37,625 nucleotides of DNA, taken from contig DATIFQ010000461.1 in assembly GCA_035455185.1 (NCBI GenBank), positions 1-37,625 on the forward strand. Direction: 5' to 3'. This stretch comes from JAEHDI01 sp035455185. Its GTDB lineage: Bacteria > Acidobacteriota > Terriglobia > Bryobacterales > Bryobacteraceae. The notes beneath the pieces were generated by a model that saw nothing but the letters and a program-made list of their open reading frames with translations, had not been told where the DNA came from and did no database searches. This document shows positions 9,265 through 16,888 of the stretch, piece after piece. How positions within the stretch are numbered: the stretch's first letter is position 1; the number at the start of each line of letters is the position of its first letter. The translations under genes and the position numbers were made by a program.

Positions 9265-10326
9265 TCACATCGTCCTTGTCACTTTGCTCAGCGCCCTCGG
9301 CTGGTCGGGGTCGTGGCCCTTCTCCACGGCGAGCAGGGCCGCGAAAATCTGTGCGGGGATGATGTATGGAATGGGGGTGTACAGGTCGGCCGGCCAGGTA
9401 TTCCGGTCAGCGAGTTTCACCGGCAGGACGATGGATCTGTTTGCGATCGCCGGCACATCGGTGTTGGCCCTGTCGGTGATGACGAGCGTCTCGGCCTTCT
9501 GCGAGTGCAGTCTTTCAATCATCTGCTTCATCGAAGGCCACGTCGGGCCGCCCGCTCCGAACAGCAGCACAGGGAAGGACTCTTCCACCATCGCGATCGG
9601 GCCGTGCAGGAAATCGGCGGCCGAGAAACCTTCCGCTACCACGTAGCACGTCTCCTTAAGCTTGAGCGCGAACTCAAGCGCGTTGGCGTAGTTCAGCCCA
9701 CGTCCCACCACGACCGTGTCGGTCATGAAGCGATAGCGCTCGACCACTTTGGCGACGTCCGGTTCCGCATTCAGTGCCGCCATGACCCAGTCCGGTATCC
9801 GGTGCAGTTCCTCCAGATCGATGGGCGCTCCAAGAGCATATGCCAGCAGGTAGAACATCAGCACCTGGCCAGTGTAGGTTTTGGTAGCCGCCACGCTCTT
9901 CTCCTTCCCTGCACGGACGAGGAAGACATCTTTGGAGAGCTGGGCGAGAGTACTCTCGGATTCGTTGGTTATGCTTGCCGTGAAGGCGCCCTGATCGACG
10001 GCGCGCTCCAGTACGAGGTTTATGTCAGTGGACTCTCCGGATTGCGACACCGCAACAACCAGCGCATCCTTCAGGTCGACCGACGCGCCGTACATCGTGT
10101 AGATCGACGGCGCGGAAAGCGACACCGGGATGCCGGTAGTGATCTCAAGCAGGTAGCGGCCGAGTTGCGCGGCGTTGTCCGACGTGCCGCGAGCCGTCAG
10201 GATAATGAAACGGGGGCGCCGGTCACCGAGGCGTTTGCGGAAGCGGCGCGCCGCCTCGAGCCCGCTCTTCAAGGTCCGTTCCAAGGCATCCGGCTGTTGT
10301 CGAATCTCGTCGAGCATCTTGGACAT
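9265..10326 (-). CDS. Double-SIS-domain sugar isomerase/deaminase (GlmS C-terminal or NagB-II-like)
   Basis: The 353-residue protein contains two sugar isomerase (SIS) domains without the glutaminase domain of full GlmS. Landmarks are MLDEIRQQPDALERTL, ARGTSDNAAQ, VAVSQSGESTD, EKSVAATKTYTGQ, VVGRGLNYANALEFALKLKE, EGFSAADFLHGP and the GlmS-like tail DQPRALSKVT. Proteins of this architecture act on phosphorylated amino or ketosugars. A common one is the NagB-II glucosamine-6-phosphate deaminase. AgaS and FrlB are relatives. The open frame extends to 10440, but the family N-terminus begins at the ATG at 10326. No Shine-Dalgarno is obvious there. A small perfect dyad (GGTATC, 2 bases, GATACC at 10328-10341) touches the start. 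Its proximity to the aminotransferase and ROK/PIG-L genes fits amino-sugar metabolism. Confidence 0.87.
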   Translation of the reverse strand: MSKMLDEIRQQPDALERTLKSGLEAARRFRKRLGDRRPRFIILTARGTSDNAAQLGRYLLEITTGIPVSLSAPSIYTMYGASVDLKDALVVAVSQSGESTDINLVLERAVDQGAFTASITNESESTLAQLSKDVFLVRAGKEKSVAATKTYTGQVLMFYLLAYALGAPIDLEELHRIPDWVMAALNAEPDVAKVVERYRFMTDTVVVGRGLNYANALEFALKLKETCYVVAEGFSAADFLHGPIAMVEESFPVLLFGAGGPTWPSMKQMIERLHSQKAETLVITDRANTDVPAIANRSIVLPVKLADRNTWPADLYTPIPYIIPAQIFAALLAVEKGHDPDQPRALSKVTRTM

Positions 10327-10400
10327 CGGTATCAGGATACCAGAGGGGTCCGCTGGCGGCATGTCACCCACCCACTGGAAGGTGGATGTGTCAGCATGGT

Positions 10401-11996
10401 TCAGAGCGGAGCCGGCGGTCGGTTTTCCGAACCTGTCCAAACCGCCTGCGTGGGCAGTTGGTCCGGTGGAAGACTCAGCAGCGCGGGTTTGAGCACCAGC
10501 AGGATCCGCCGCTCATCGTTGTTGTGGGTTTGTTCGCGGAAGAGGTGGCCCAGACCGGGAACCTGGGACAGACCGGCCGGTCCGGTGACGCTTCGTGTAT
10601 CCTGCGCGACGAGCATGCCGGCCACAACGGCCCACTCGCCGTTCCGTAGCCGGATCTGCGACTTCATTTGCCGGTTTGCGATGACGGGGATGTCGTTGAA
10701 GCTCTCGCCGGTCAGCACCTTGAATTCGCTCTCAAGATCGAGTGTGACTTCCTCCATCCCGTGGACTTTCGGGGTGACTTTCAGCATCAGCCCAAGGTCC
10801 TCAAAGTTAAACTGGGGCGGAAATCCAGAAGTCTGGCCCTCGGTGAAGCCCAGGAACCCGCCGGTCACAATGGGGTACTTGTCGCCGACATGAATGGACG
10901 CCGCCTGGCCGTCGGTGGAGCGAATTTCTGTGCGGAGCAGGACGCGGCCGAGCGAACGGCTCATCCGCGCGAACATGGCCGCGTCCGTCACCCCAATTCC
11001 GAACAGCGTCTTGCCGCCGCCGAACGTAAGAAACTTCGTGAAGCCCGACGGTATTGATGGCGTGGAATGAAACCAGTCACCGAAATAGACGAGAGGAAAC
11101 ATGGTCTGGAGCGACAGGCCGTAGCTCGTCTCCTCCGCCCGGGTCAGTTCGAGAAACTCGACTTCGATCGATACAACCGCTGGGTAACGCATCAACTGGC
11201 GGAACAACTGCTGAGCGGGCCGCACCCTGGAAACGCGATCACGAAAGAGCACCAACCGCCGCTGCGTATCGACGGTCAGCCGCGTGATCGCCAGAGCCTG
11301 CTGGACGGCGCGGGCGGCCTCCTGTGCCTCCTGAATTGTCACGGGGGCCGCGAGTTCTTCCATCACAGTGACGGTCGGCTCGAGATCGGCCCGTTTCTGC
11401 GTGTTGTCCTTGGCCACCAGGAATACACGTTCGGAGACAGGAACTACGAAGGAAGCGGTCGCCGCCTGGAGGGCGTTCAGCGCTTCGCGATAGTCCGCGT
11501 CGTCCAACCGGAACCGGAACGGCGCAACCGGCTGATAGTCTCCATCAAACACCGCGCCCAAGCCATACGCCGCGGCCACCTGCTCGAATAGGAACCGGGA
11601 GTCCCCTCGAAAATCGAGGTCCTTCCGATCCGTTGACGCCTTCAGTTCCATGGGGGCTTGCGGTTGTCTCGCTTCAGCTAGTTCGTCATCGGTAATCCTA
11701 GCTGGTACACCATTTTCCAGAACCTGCTTCCCGGCGGGTGACAGGGCGGTGTCGGATTTGGGAAGTGACTTAGCTACCGTAACGGCCCGGCTTCGCAACG
11801 TCTGGCTGCGAAGCCAGTATTTCGGTTCCGCCGGATTCTTTGCAGCCGCTTGAGAATAAAGAAGATAGGCACGGACGACCTCGCCGGAGCGCTCGGCGTG
11901 CTGCCCCTCCCTGTAGAGTTGCTCGGCGCTCTTTTCAGCTCCGGGAAGGGAGGTCGCGGTGACAAACACAACAGCCGCCGCGAGAAGAAACCTCAC
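10401..11996 (-). CDS. Secretin-like outer-membrane channel protein (type II/III secretion or type IV pilus family)
   Basis: From the chosen GTG the product has 531 residues. It has a signal peptide (FLLAAAVVFVTATSLPG), a short TPR-like helical segment (AEQLYREGQHAERSGE...), and a secretin N-domain-like part with RFRLDDADYREALNAL. The C-terminal secretin domain contains YPAVVSIEVEFLELT, EIRSTDGQAASIHVGDKYP, GLMLKVTPKV, VIANRQMKSQIRLRNGEW and VPGLGHLF. Secretins form gated outer-membrane pores. It is shorter than PilQ or GspD, and no other secretion gene is adjacent. The start is uncertain. The GTG at 11996 precedes the signal peptide directly. TTG at 12032 and ATG at 12128 are open alternatives, but the latter collides with the divergent ATPase start at 12130. 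No ribosome-binding site decides. Confidence 0.85.
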   Translation of the reverse strand: MRFLLAAAVVFVTATSLPGAEKSAEQLYREGQHAERSGEVVRAYLLYSQAAAKNPAEPKYWLRSQTLRSRAVTVAKSLPKSDTALSPAGKQVLENGVPARITDDELAEARQPQAPMELKASTDRKDLDFRGDSRFLFEQVAAAYGLGAVFDGDYQPVAPFRFRLDDADYREALNALQAATASFVVPVSERVFLVAKDNTQKRADLEPTVTVMEELAAPVTIQEAQEAARAVQQALAITRLTVDTQRRLVLFRDRVSRVRPAQQLFRQLMRYPAVVSIEVEFLELTRAEETSYGLSLQTMFPLVYFGDWFHSTPSIPSGFTKFLTFGGGKTLFGIGVTDAAMFARMSRSLGRVLLRTEIRSTDGQAASIHVGDKYPIVTGGFLGFTEGQTSGFPPQFNFEDLGLMLKVTPKVHGMEEVTLDLESEFKVLTGESFNDIPVIANRQMKSQIRLRNGEWAVVAGMLVAQDTRSVTGPAGLSQVPGLGHLFREQTHNNDERRILLVLKPALLSLPPDQLPTQAVWTGSENRPPAPL

Positions 11997-12129
11997 GAAA
12001 GAATTGACGTGCAGCCAACAGAAAGCGTGCAAGTACTGTCTAAATTCGTCGGTTCGTACTGGTCTGGCTATGGATAATTCCCACGCATTTCCTGACCCAA
12101 ACTCATAAGATCTGATGTAGATTGTCATT

Positions 12130-13398
12130 ATGAGTATTTCGACTCCCACGGCGCAACGGCCATCCTTCCGCCCGTCCGTGCCTGACGGTCTGGAGAAACT
12201 GGGGATTCCAGACGTTTTGGTACAGGACATCGTGCTGCGCCGCGTCATGATCGAGCGGACCAGTACTCTTCAGTCCCTGAGCAGGTCGCTAAAGCTCGCG
12301 CCACCCGTGGTGGAAGCGGTTTTCCGGCAAATGCGTCACCGCCAGCTTGTGGAAGTACTGGGGATGGTCGGAAACGACTATACGTTCATGCTCTCCGGTC
12401 CCGGCCGCCAGCTCGCGACCGAGCGCTTCCAAATGTCGCAGTACGCCGGGCCGTGCCCCGTGTCCCTGAACGAGTACCTCGCGGGTGTCCGCTCCCAGTC
12501 CGCCCAAGTCGAAGTCAACCGCGATAAGCTCCGGCGCGCGTTTTCGGACCTGGTGCTGACGGATGTTTTGCTCGATCAGCTTGGGCCGTCGGTCATTTCG
12601 CAAGCAGCGTTGTTTCTCTACGGCTCGACCGGAAACGGCAAAACCTCTCTTGCCGAACGGCTTATCCGCCTTTACGAAGACGACGTCGTGCTGCCGTACG
12701 CAGTCGAGGTGGACAACCAGATCATCATTCTCTACGACCCGGTCGTCCACCACCGTATTCCCGACAATGAAGATGAGATGGATTACGACCCGCGTTGGGT
12801 TCGTTGCCAGCGGCCGTGCATCATTACCGGCGGCGAACTCGTACCGAGCATGCTGGACCTGCGCATGGACGAGGCGTCGGGCACCTACGCAGCTCCACTT
12901 CAGATGAAGGCGAATAATGGCATCCTGGTGATTGACGACTTTGGCCGCCAGTTGATTCCGCCACGCGATCTGCTGAACCGCTGGATCGTGCCGCTCGACC
13001 GCCGTGTGGACTACCTCATGCTCCGCTACGGTGTAAAGTTCCAGATTCCGTTCGAGTTGATGGTGGTGTTCGCAACCAACCTGGAGCCGTCGAGCCTGGC
13101 CGACGAAGCGTTCCTGCGTCGAATCCAGAACAAGATCCTGGTGGAAGAGGTCTCCGCCGGGGTGTTCGACGAGATCCTGCGGCGGTATGCCATCACCAAA
13201 GGCATTCCGTTCGAGCAGGACAAGGCGGAGTACTTGCGTTCGCTGTGCCTGCGCGACGGACGCACCGTTCTGCGCGCCTGCTACCCGGGCGACATCTGCC
13301 GCATCCTTGTCTCGATCAGTCTGTATGAAGGGCGGGCGGCCCAGATGACCCGCTCCGACCTTGAACGCGCGGTCAACCTCTACTTCGCGCGGGCGTAG
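12130..13398 (+). CDS. AAA-type ATPase with N-terminal winged-helix-like region
   Basis: The 422-residue protein has a helical N-terminal part (about residues 20-105) with winged-helix character. It is followed by a P-loop ATPase core: Walker A GSTGNGKTS at 165-173, Walker B ILVIDD at 265-270, and sensor-1 Asn in VVFATNLEP near 317. Many Arg residues near LADEAFLRRIQNK could act as Arg fingers. A C-terminal helical lid follows. There is no signal peptide, so it is cytosolic. The specific function is unknown to me. It resembles generic 'ATP-binding protein' members that remodel protein complexes. It is divergent from the secretin-like gene with about 130 bases between, so a role in a secretion or surface process is an inference from context only. 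The start has no clear Shine-Dalgarno. Confidence 0.85.
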   Translation: MSISTPTAQRPSFRPSVPDGLEKLGIPDVLVQDIVLRRVMIERTSTLQSLSRSLKLAPPVVEAVFRQMRHRQLVEVLGMVGNDYTFMLSGPGRQLATERFQMSQYAGPCPVSLNEYLAGVRSQSAQVEVNRDKLRRAFSDLVLTDVLLDQLGPSVISQAALFLYGSTGNGKTSLAERLIRLYEDDVVLPYAVEVDNQIIILYDPVVHHRIPDNEDEMDYDPRWVRCQRPCIITGGELVPSMLDLRMDEASGTYAAPLQMKANNGILVIDDFGRQLIPPRDLLNRWIVPLDRRVDYLMLRYGVKFQIPFELMVVFATNLEPSSLADEAFLRRIQNKILVEEVSAGVFDEILRRYAITKGIPFEQDKAEYLRSLCLRDGRTVLRACYPGDICRILVSISLYEGRAAQMTRSDLERAVNLYFARA

Positions 13399-13437
13399 GC
13401 CTGGGGCCGTCCAGCTTGCGACAGGCCGGCTACGCCC
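13391..13437. terminator. Bidirectional hairpin overlapping the ATPase stop codon
   Basis: GGGCGTAG (13391-13398, containing the TAG stop) pairs with CTACGCCC (13430-13437). After a 3-base bulge, GCCTG (13399-13403) pairs with CAGGC (13422-13426). It lies between the convergent ATPase and YggX-like genes. No U-tract is seen. Confidence 0.45.
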
Positions 13438-13444
13438 TGGTGGC

Positions 13445-13771
13445 TCAGTGGGTGGAACCGGGGGGAACGTAATCGGGCGGGAACGCTGCGCCCTCGCCGA
13501 AGAAGTATTCCTCCATTTGTTTGAGAAGGAACTCCTGCGCTTCGCGAGTACCAAGGTTCAGGCGGTACTCGTTCATGATCATCTTCATGTGCTCGACCCA
13601 CAGCCTCCACGCCTCTTTCGAAACGTTCTCATAGATGCGCTGGCCGAGCGGATGATTGTCGAAGGGCGGCTCCGCGAGCCCCTCCATCTCACGCTGGAAC
13701 TTCACGCAGAAGATCTTTCTCGCGCCCGAGCGCGCTTCACCGCCCACCGGGGGCACGCTACCGCTGCCCAT
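13445..13771 (-). CDS. yggX: YggX-like Fe(II)-trafficking family protein
   Basis: The 108-residue protein matches the short YggX family. IFCVKFQREMEGL corresponds to the conserved FCVK...EGL start, followed by HPLGQRIYENVSKEAWRLW, HMKMIMNEYRLNL and AQEFLLKQMEEYFFG. The conserved Cys is at about residue 22. YggX helps protect Fe-S clusters from oxidative damage and moves iron in the cytosol. The usual protein is about 90 residues. Here about 18 extra residues (Gly/Ser/Pro-rich) precede the domain, and a Pro-rich tail follows. A strong AGGAGG lies 8 bases before the ATG at 13771, so the N-terminal extension is real. It follows the small unknown gene at 13840-14109 on the same strand. Confidence 0.9.
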   Translation of the reverse strand: MGSGSVPPVGGEARSGARKIFCVKFQREMEGLAEPPFDNHPLGQRIYENVSKEAWRLWVEHMKMIMNEYRLNLGTREAQEFLLKQMEEYFFGEGAAFPPDYVPPGSTH

Positions 13772-13839
13772 TCGTCGCTCCTCCTGGAATGATAAGGCTT
13801 CGATCTCAGGATAGCGCAGGCGGACCGGCGGCGCGGGAA

Positions 13840-14109
13840 TCAGCGCTTCTTTTCGAGGAATTCGGAGAGCTTCATCAGTTGGCCGGTACCCTTCTCGAGC
13901 TGGCGCTGTACGGCTCTCTGGTACCGGCGCAGAGTGTTCTCTCGCGCCGACTCGCGGATCTGGCAGTTCTCAATGTCGAGCAGGATTTCGATCTCCCAGG
14001 GCCGGAACGTATTGCGCACAATCTTCCCCCGCAGCAGTTCTCGAATGAGCCGGTTGAACTGGGCAAGTAACTCTTCGGAGCTGGCCGGCTGTTCATCCAT
14101 CGCTTCCAT
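13840..14109 (-). CDS. Small conserved-looking protein of unknown function
   Basis: From the ATG at 14109 the product has 89 residues. It is highly charged and helical, with a central FRPWEIEILLDIENC segment and a basic C-terminus (RRYQRAVQRQLEKG, FLEKKR). I do not recognise a defined domain. It has no signal peptide or membrane segment, so it is probably cytosolic. Start choice is uncertain. ATG codons at 14139 and 14100 and a GTG at 14202 are in frame, and none has a strong Shine-Dalgarno. The 68-base gap to the YggX-like gene and the shared strand suggest one transcript. Coding reality is supported by the PWEIEILLDIE motif, which resembles small proteins annotated as hypothetical in acidobacteria (from memory, not checked). 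Confidence 0.7.
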   Translation of the reverse strand: MEAMDEQPASSEELLAQFNRLIRELLRGKIVRNTFRPWEIEILLDIENCQIRESARENTLRRYQRAVQRQLEKGTGQLMKLSEFLEKKR

Positions 14110-14225
14110 AACTATATCGTGCTGTACCGGCCAGACCATCCTACGGCCAGTCCCATGAGTACTGATCCGGTTATAGTACTCCAGATGGGAGGAACTGTCC
14201 ACTCTCTCTGATCAACAGAAACCGT

Positions 14226-14231
14226 TATAAT
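14226..14231 (+). promoter_or_regulatory. Perfect -10 box next to a start codon, likely leaderless mRNA
   Basis: A perfect TATAAT ends nine bases before the ATG at 14240, so transcription should begin at or within about two bases of the start codon. No Shine-Dalgarno can be fitted between. No convincing -35 box is present at 16-18 bases. Confidence 0.5.
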
Positions 14232-14239
14232 CCAGAGCT

Positions 14240-15994
14240 ATGCGCATCGTCGTCACCTTGGTCTTCGCTTCCACGCTTGCGGCGCAGATTCCCGCAACGG
14301 ATCTGCGAAACACATACACACCGAATACGGACACGCACTTCGCGATGCCGGAGTACAAAACCCTGGCGGATTGGGAAGCGCGCCGCGGGGAGTTGAGAAG
14401 GCAAATTCTCCTCGCCGCCGGTCTGCTGCCGCTGCCGGAGAAGACGCCGCTTGATCCACAGATCTTCGGACGGCTCGGACGCGATGGCTACACTATCGAA
14501 AAGGTCCTGCTCGAAACGATGCCGGGCTACTACCTCGCCGGGAACCTCTATCGCCCTCGCGGCCGAACGGGCAAATTACCGGCGGTGCTGAAGCCGCACG
14601 GTCACTGGAACTATGGCCGCCTGGAAAACCAGCCGTTGTTCTCGGGCCAGGCGATCGCGGTCAATTTCGCGCTGCAGGGCTACGTGGTGTTCGCGTATGA
14701 CATGGTCGGGTGGAACGACACCATTCAGACACCGCACGCCTTTGGGAGCCCGCGCGAGCAATTGTGGTCGTTCGGACCGCTGGGATTACAATTGTGGAAC
14801 TCGATCCGCGCGGTCGATTTTCTGGAATCGCTCCCTGACGTTGACGCGAAACGCATCGGTGTGACGGGCGCCTCCGGAGGCGGCACTCAAACGTTCCTTC
14901 TGACGGCGGTGGACGATCGCCTCGCTTTCTCCGCGCCGGTGAACATGATCTCGGCGATCATGCAGGGCGGCTCGCCGTGCGAGAACGCCCCGGGGTTGCG
15001 CGTCGGGGCGTTTAACGTCGAGATCGCCTCGATAATGGCGCCACGGCCGATGATGGTCGTCTCGGCTACCGGAGACTGGACGCGCAACGTTCCGAAAGAG
15101 GAGTTCCCAGCCATCCGCCGGATCTACGAACTGTACGGCAAGACAGGGAATACGGACGTCATCCAGATCGACGCGCCTCATAACTACAACCAGGCCAGCC
15201 GCGAAGCGGTCTATCGCTTTTTCGGCAAGCACGTACTCGGCGCGCAGGAAGACAGCAGCTTCGCCGAGAAAGAAGTTCGTGAAGAGAAGCTGCAAGACCT
15301 GATGGTGCTTCACAACCGCACCTTGCCTGCGGGCGCACTGAGCTTCGGGCAGATCTTCGAACAATGGCAGGCGATGTCGCGCAGGCAGGCCGAGGGCGTC
15401 AGGGACCGCGATACCATTCGGGAACGGCTGCGGTTGACGATCGGCGTCCAGTGGCCGAAAGAGGTCCTGGACAGCGTGCAAGGTGAGCAGGTGGTGTTGA
15501 GCCGCGCCGGCAAAGGCGATCGTGTGCCGGGTATCTGGATGGATGGCCGTGCGCCGGCCGCTCTCGTCGTACATCCGGACGGCGCCGACGCCGCCCGCAA
15601 CTCCCGGGAAGTTCGCGAACTGAAAGCATCCGGACGGGCAATACTTCTGATCGACGCCTTTCAGACCGGTTCGGCCGTTGCGCCCCGAGACAGGTCGCAT
15701 CGCTTTTTCCTAACCTTCAACCGGAGCGATGACGCGAACCGGGTGCAGGACATCTTGACCGCGTTGGCGTTCCTGAAGTCGAAGAAACCCGGCGAGATTG
15801 AACTCGTAGGGCTTGACAAGGCAGCAATCTGGAGCGTTTTCGCGGCTGCTTTGGCCCCCGAAAAGGTGAAGCTCACCGCCGCGACGGATTCGTTCAGCGG
15901 CACAGACCAGGAGTTCCTCGACCGTTTCTTCGTGCCTGGCATCCAACGCGCAGGCGGCTGGAAGGCAGCGCTGGACCTCGTGGCCGCGCGTTGA
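14240..15994 (+). CDS. Exported alpha/beta hydrolase (acetyl-xylan esterase / Abhydrolase_7-like)
   Basis: The 584-residue protein begins with a signal peptide (VVTLVFASTLAAQ). The alpha/beta hydrolase core spans roughly residues 85-325. It has an HG oxyanion segment (LKPHGHW, about 118-123), the nucleophile elbow GVTGASGGGTQ with Ser212, and an Asp279 and His314 (DAPHNYN) that would complete the triad. A second region of about 230 residues, with VIGL-type strands, looks like a partial, non-catalytic hydrolase repeat (LVVHPDG, ILLIDAFQTG). Such proteins deacetylate or de-esterify plant polysaccharides or cleave other esters outside the cytoplasm. The precise substrate is not shown. The promoter directly upstream gives almost no leader. 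The gene converges on the PIG-L-like gene with 13 bases between the stops. Confidence 0.85.
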   Translation: MRIVVTLVFASTLAAQIPATDLRNTYTPNTDTHFAMPEYKTLADWEARRGELRRQILLAAGLLPLPEKTPLDPQIFGRLGRDGYTIEKVLLETMPGYYLAGNLYRPRGRTGKLPAVLKPHGHWNYGRLENQPLFSGQAIAVNFALQGYVVFAYDMVGWNDTIQTPHAFGSPREQLWSFGPLGLQLWNSIRAVDFLESLPDVDAKRIGVTGASGGGTQTFLLTAVDDRLAFSAPVNMISAIMQGGSPCENAPGLRVGAFNVEIASIMAPRPMMVVSATGDWTRNVPKEEFPAIRRIYELYGKTGNTDVIQIDAPHNYNQASREAVYRFFGKHVLGAQEDSSFAEKEVREEKLQDLMVLHNRTLPAGALSFGQIFEQWQAMSRRQAEGVRDRDTIRERLRLTIGVQWPKEVLDSVQGEQVVLSRAGKGDRVPGIWMDGRAPAALVVHPDGADAARNSREVRELKASGRAILLIDAFQTGSAVAPRDRSHRFFLTFNRSDDANRVQDILTALAFLKSKKPGEIELVGLDKAAIWSVFAAALAPEKVKLTAATDSFSGTDQEFLDRFFVPGIQRAGGWKAALDLVAAR

Positions 15995-16007
15995 ACGTGG
16001 TTCGTAA

Positions 16008-16859
16008 TCAGCCGCCGAGTTTCTTCAGACGGCCCTCGACGTCCGCCTTCAGCTTTTCGATGAACTGCGTGGTGTAGCCGGCCACAGAGAGCGAGGCGTC
16101 GTTGACCAGTGGAGTCAGGTCTAAGGCGAACGTGAGCGCTGTTTCCACGTCGACGCCGTGCGAGGCGAAATACGTCGCGTTGGCAAGCCGGCGGCCGGCC
16201 GTCGCCAGGTCGTAGCGTTTGCCACCGGTCACCTGTGAGTCGAACACACCGACGAGCGCTGCAGCGACGTTTGAACGTGCGGAGACCGGCAGCGATTGCT
16301 TGTCCTCGTCGGGCAGCCAGTCGAGGTCTCGCCAGACCTCGCAGCCGTAGACCTTCTCCGGACGCTCTGCGGGAGGGAGCGAGCGCAGAGCGTCGATCGC
16401 GCGTAGCATAGTTCCCACGTGCGTGTCGTGTTTGTCGGCCGGGTTGTGCAGGTAGACGACTTTCGGCTTCGCTGCTTTGAGGATTGCGAGCAGGTCGTCG
16501 CGCACCGCGGCGACCTTCGGGTCCTTCACTTCGGAACTAGTGTAGTCCAGTTGAATCTGGCAGGCGTAATCGCCGACAAAAGCGGCCTTCTGTTGCTCAC
16601 GCCGCCGAACCTTCTGCATCTCTTCATCTGTGTACTTCTCATAGATGCCCGCGCGGGGGCTGCCCGCGCCGTTGGTCACCACCACGCCGGCAAACCACTT
16701 GTCGTCCTGGCCGAAGCACTCGGCGATGCCGTGGTACGCCATGATCTCGATGTCGTCTTGGTGGGCGCAGATGGCGATGTGCGTTGTGCGCGCAAGCGCC
16801 GCTGCCTCACTGATTCCGTCGGGTACGTAAAAGTCCGCGTTGGGCTTGTAGAATTTCAT
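16008..16859 (-). CDS. PIG-L/LmbE-family zinc-dependent N-deacetylase-like protein
   Basis: The 283-residue protein has the family's metal motif as AHQDDIE (His33, Asp35, Asp36) near the N-terminus, with VVTNGAGSPR and KVVYLHNPADKHDTHVGT further on, supplying the third zinc ligand. The usual motif is AHPDDE. Here Pro is Gln and the last Glu is displaced by Ile. The residues that bind zinc and act as base are kept, so catalysis is plausible. PIG-L enzymes remove acetyl groups from GlcNAc-type sugars in GPI, mycothiol, bacillithiol or chitooligosaccharide metabolism. GGAGAAG lies about 6 bases before the ATG. It is the last gene of a minus-strand set with the ROK-like and nitrilase-family genes, which suggests amide or amino-sugar turnover in the cytosol. 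Confidence 0.85.
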   Translation of the reverse strand: MKFYKPNADFYVPDGISEAAALARTTHIAICAHQDDIEIMAYHGIAECFGQDDKWFAGVVVTNGAGSPRAGIYEKYTDEEMQKVRRREQQKAAFVGDYACQIQLDYTSSEVKDPKVAAVRDDLLAILKAAKPKVVYLHNPADKHDTHVGTMLRAIDALRSLPPAERPEKVYGCEVWRDLDWLPDEDKQSLPVSARSNVAAALVGVFDSQVTGGKRYDLATAGRRLANATYFASHGVDVETALTFALDLTPLVNDASLSVAGYTTQFIEKLKADVEGRLKKLGG

Positions 16860-16888
16860 GTTCGCTTCTCCATGTGTACCTCAGCCGC

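Noticed and set aside
9313..10893. 526-residue plus-strand open frame opposite the SIS and secretin genes
   Set aside because: Spans two real genes on the other strand and their boundary, and shows no domain.
12128..12130. Secretin start at the ATG ending at 12128
   Set aside because: It would almost collide with the divergent ATPase ATG at 12130, leaving no room for promoters, and would put about 44 residues before the signal peptide.
12289..13554. 421-residue minus-strand open frame opposite the AAA ATPase
   Set aside because: Covers the Walker-motif gene in antisense and overlaps the YggX-like gene. It looks like a shadow.
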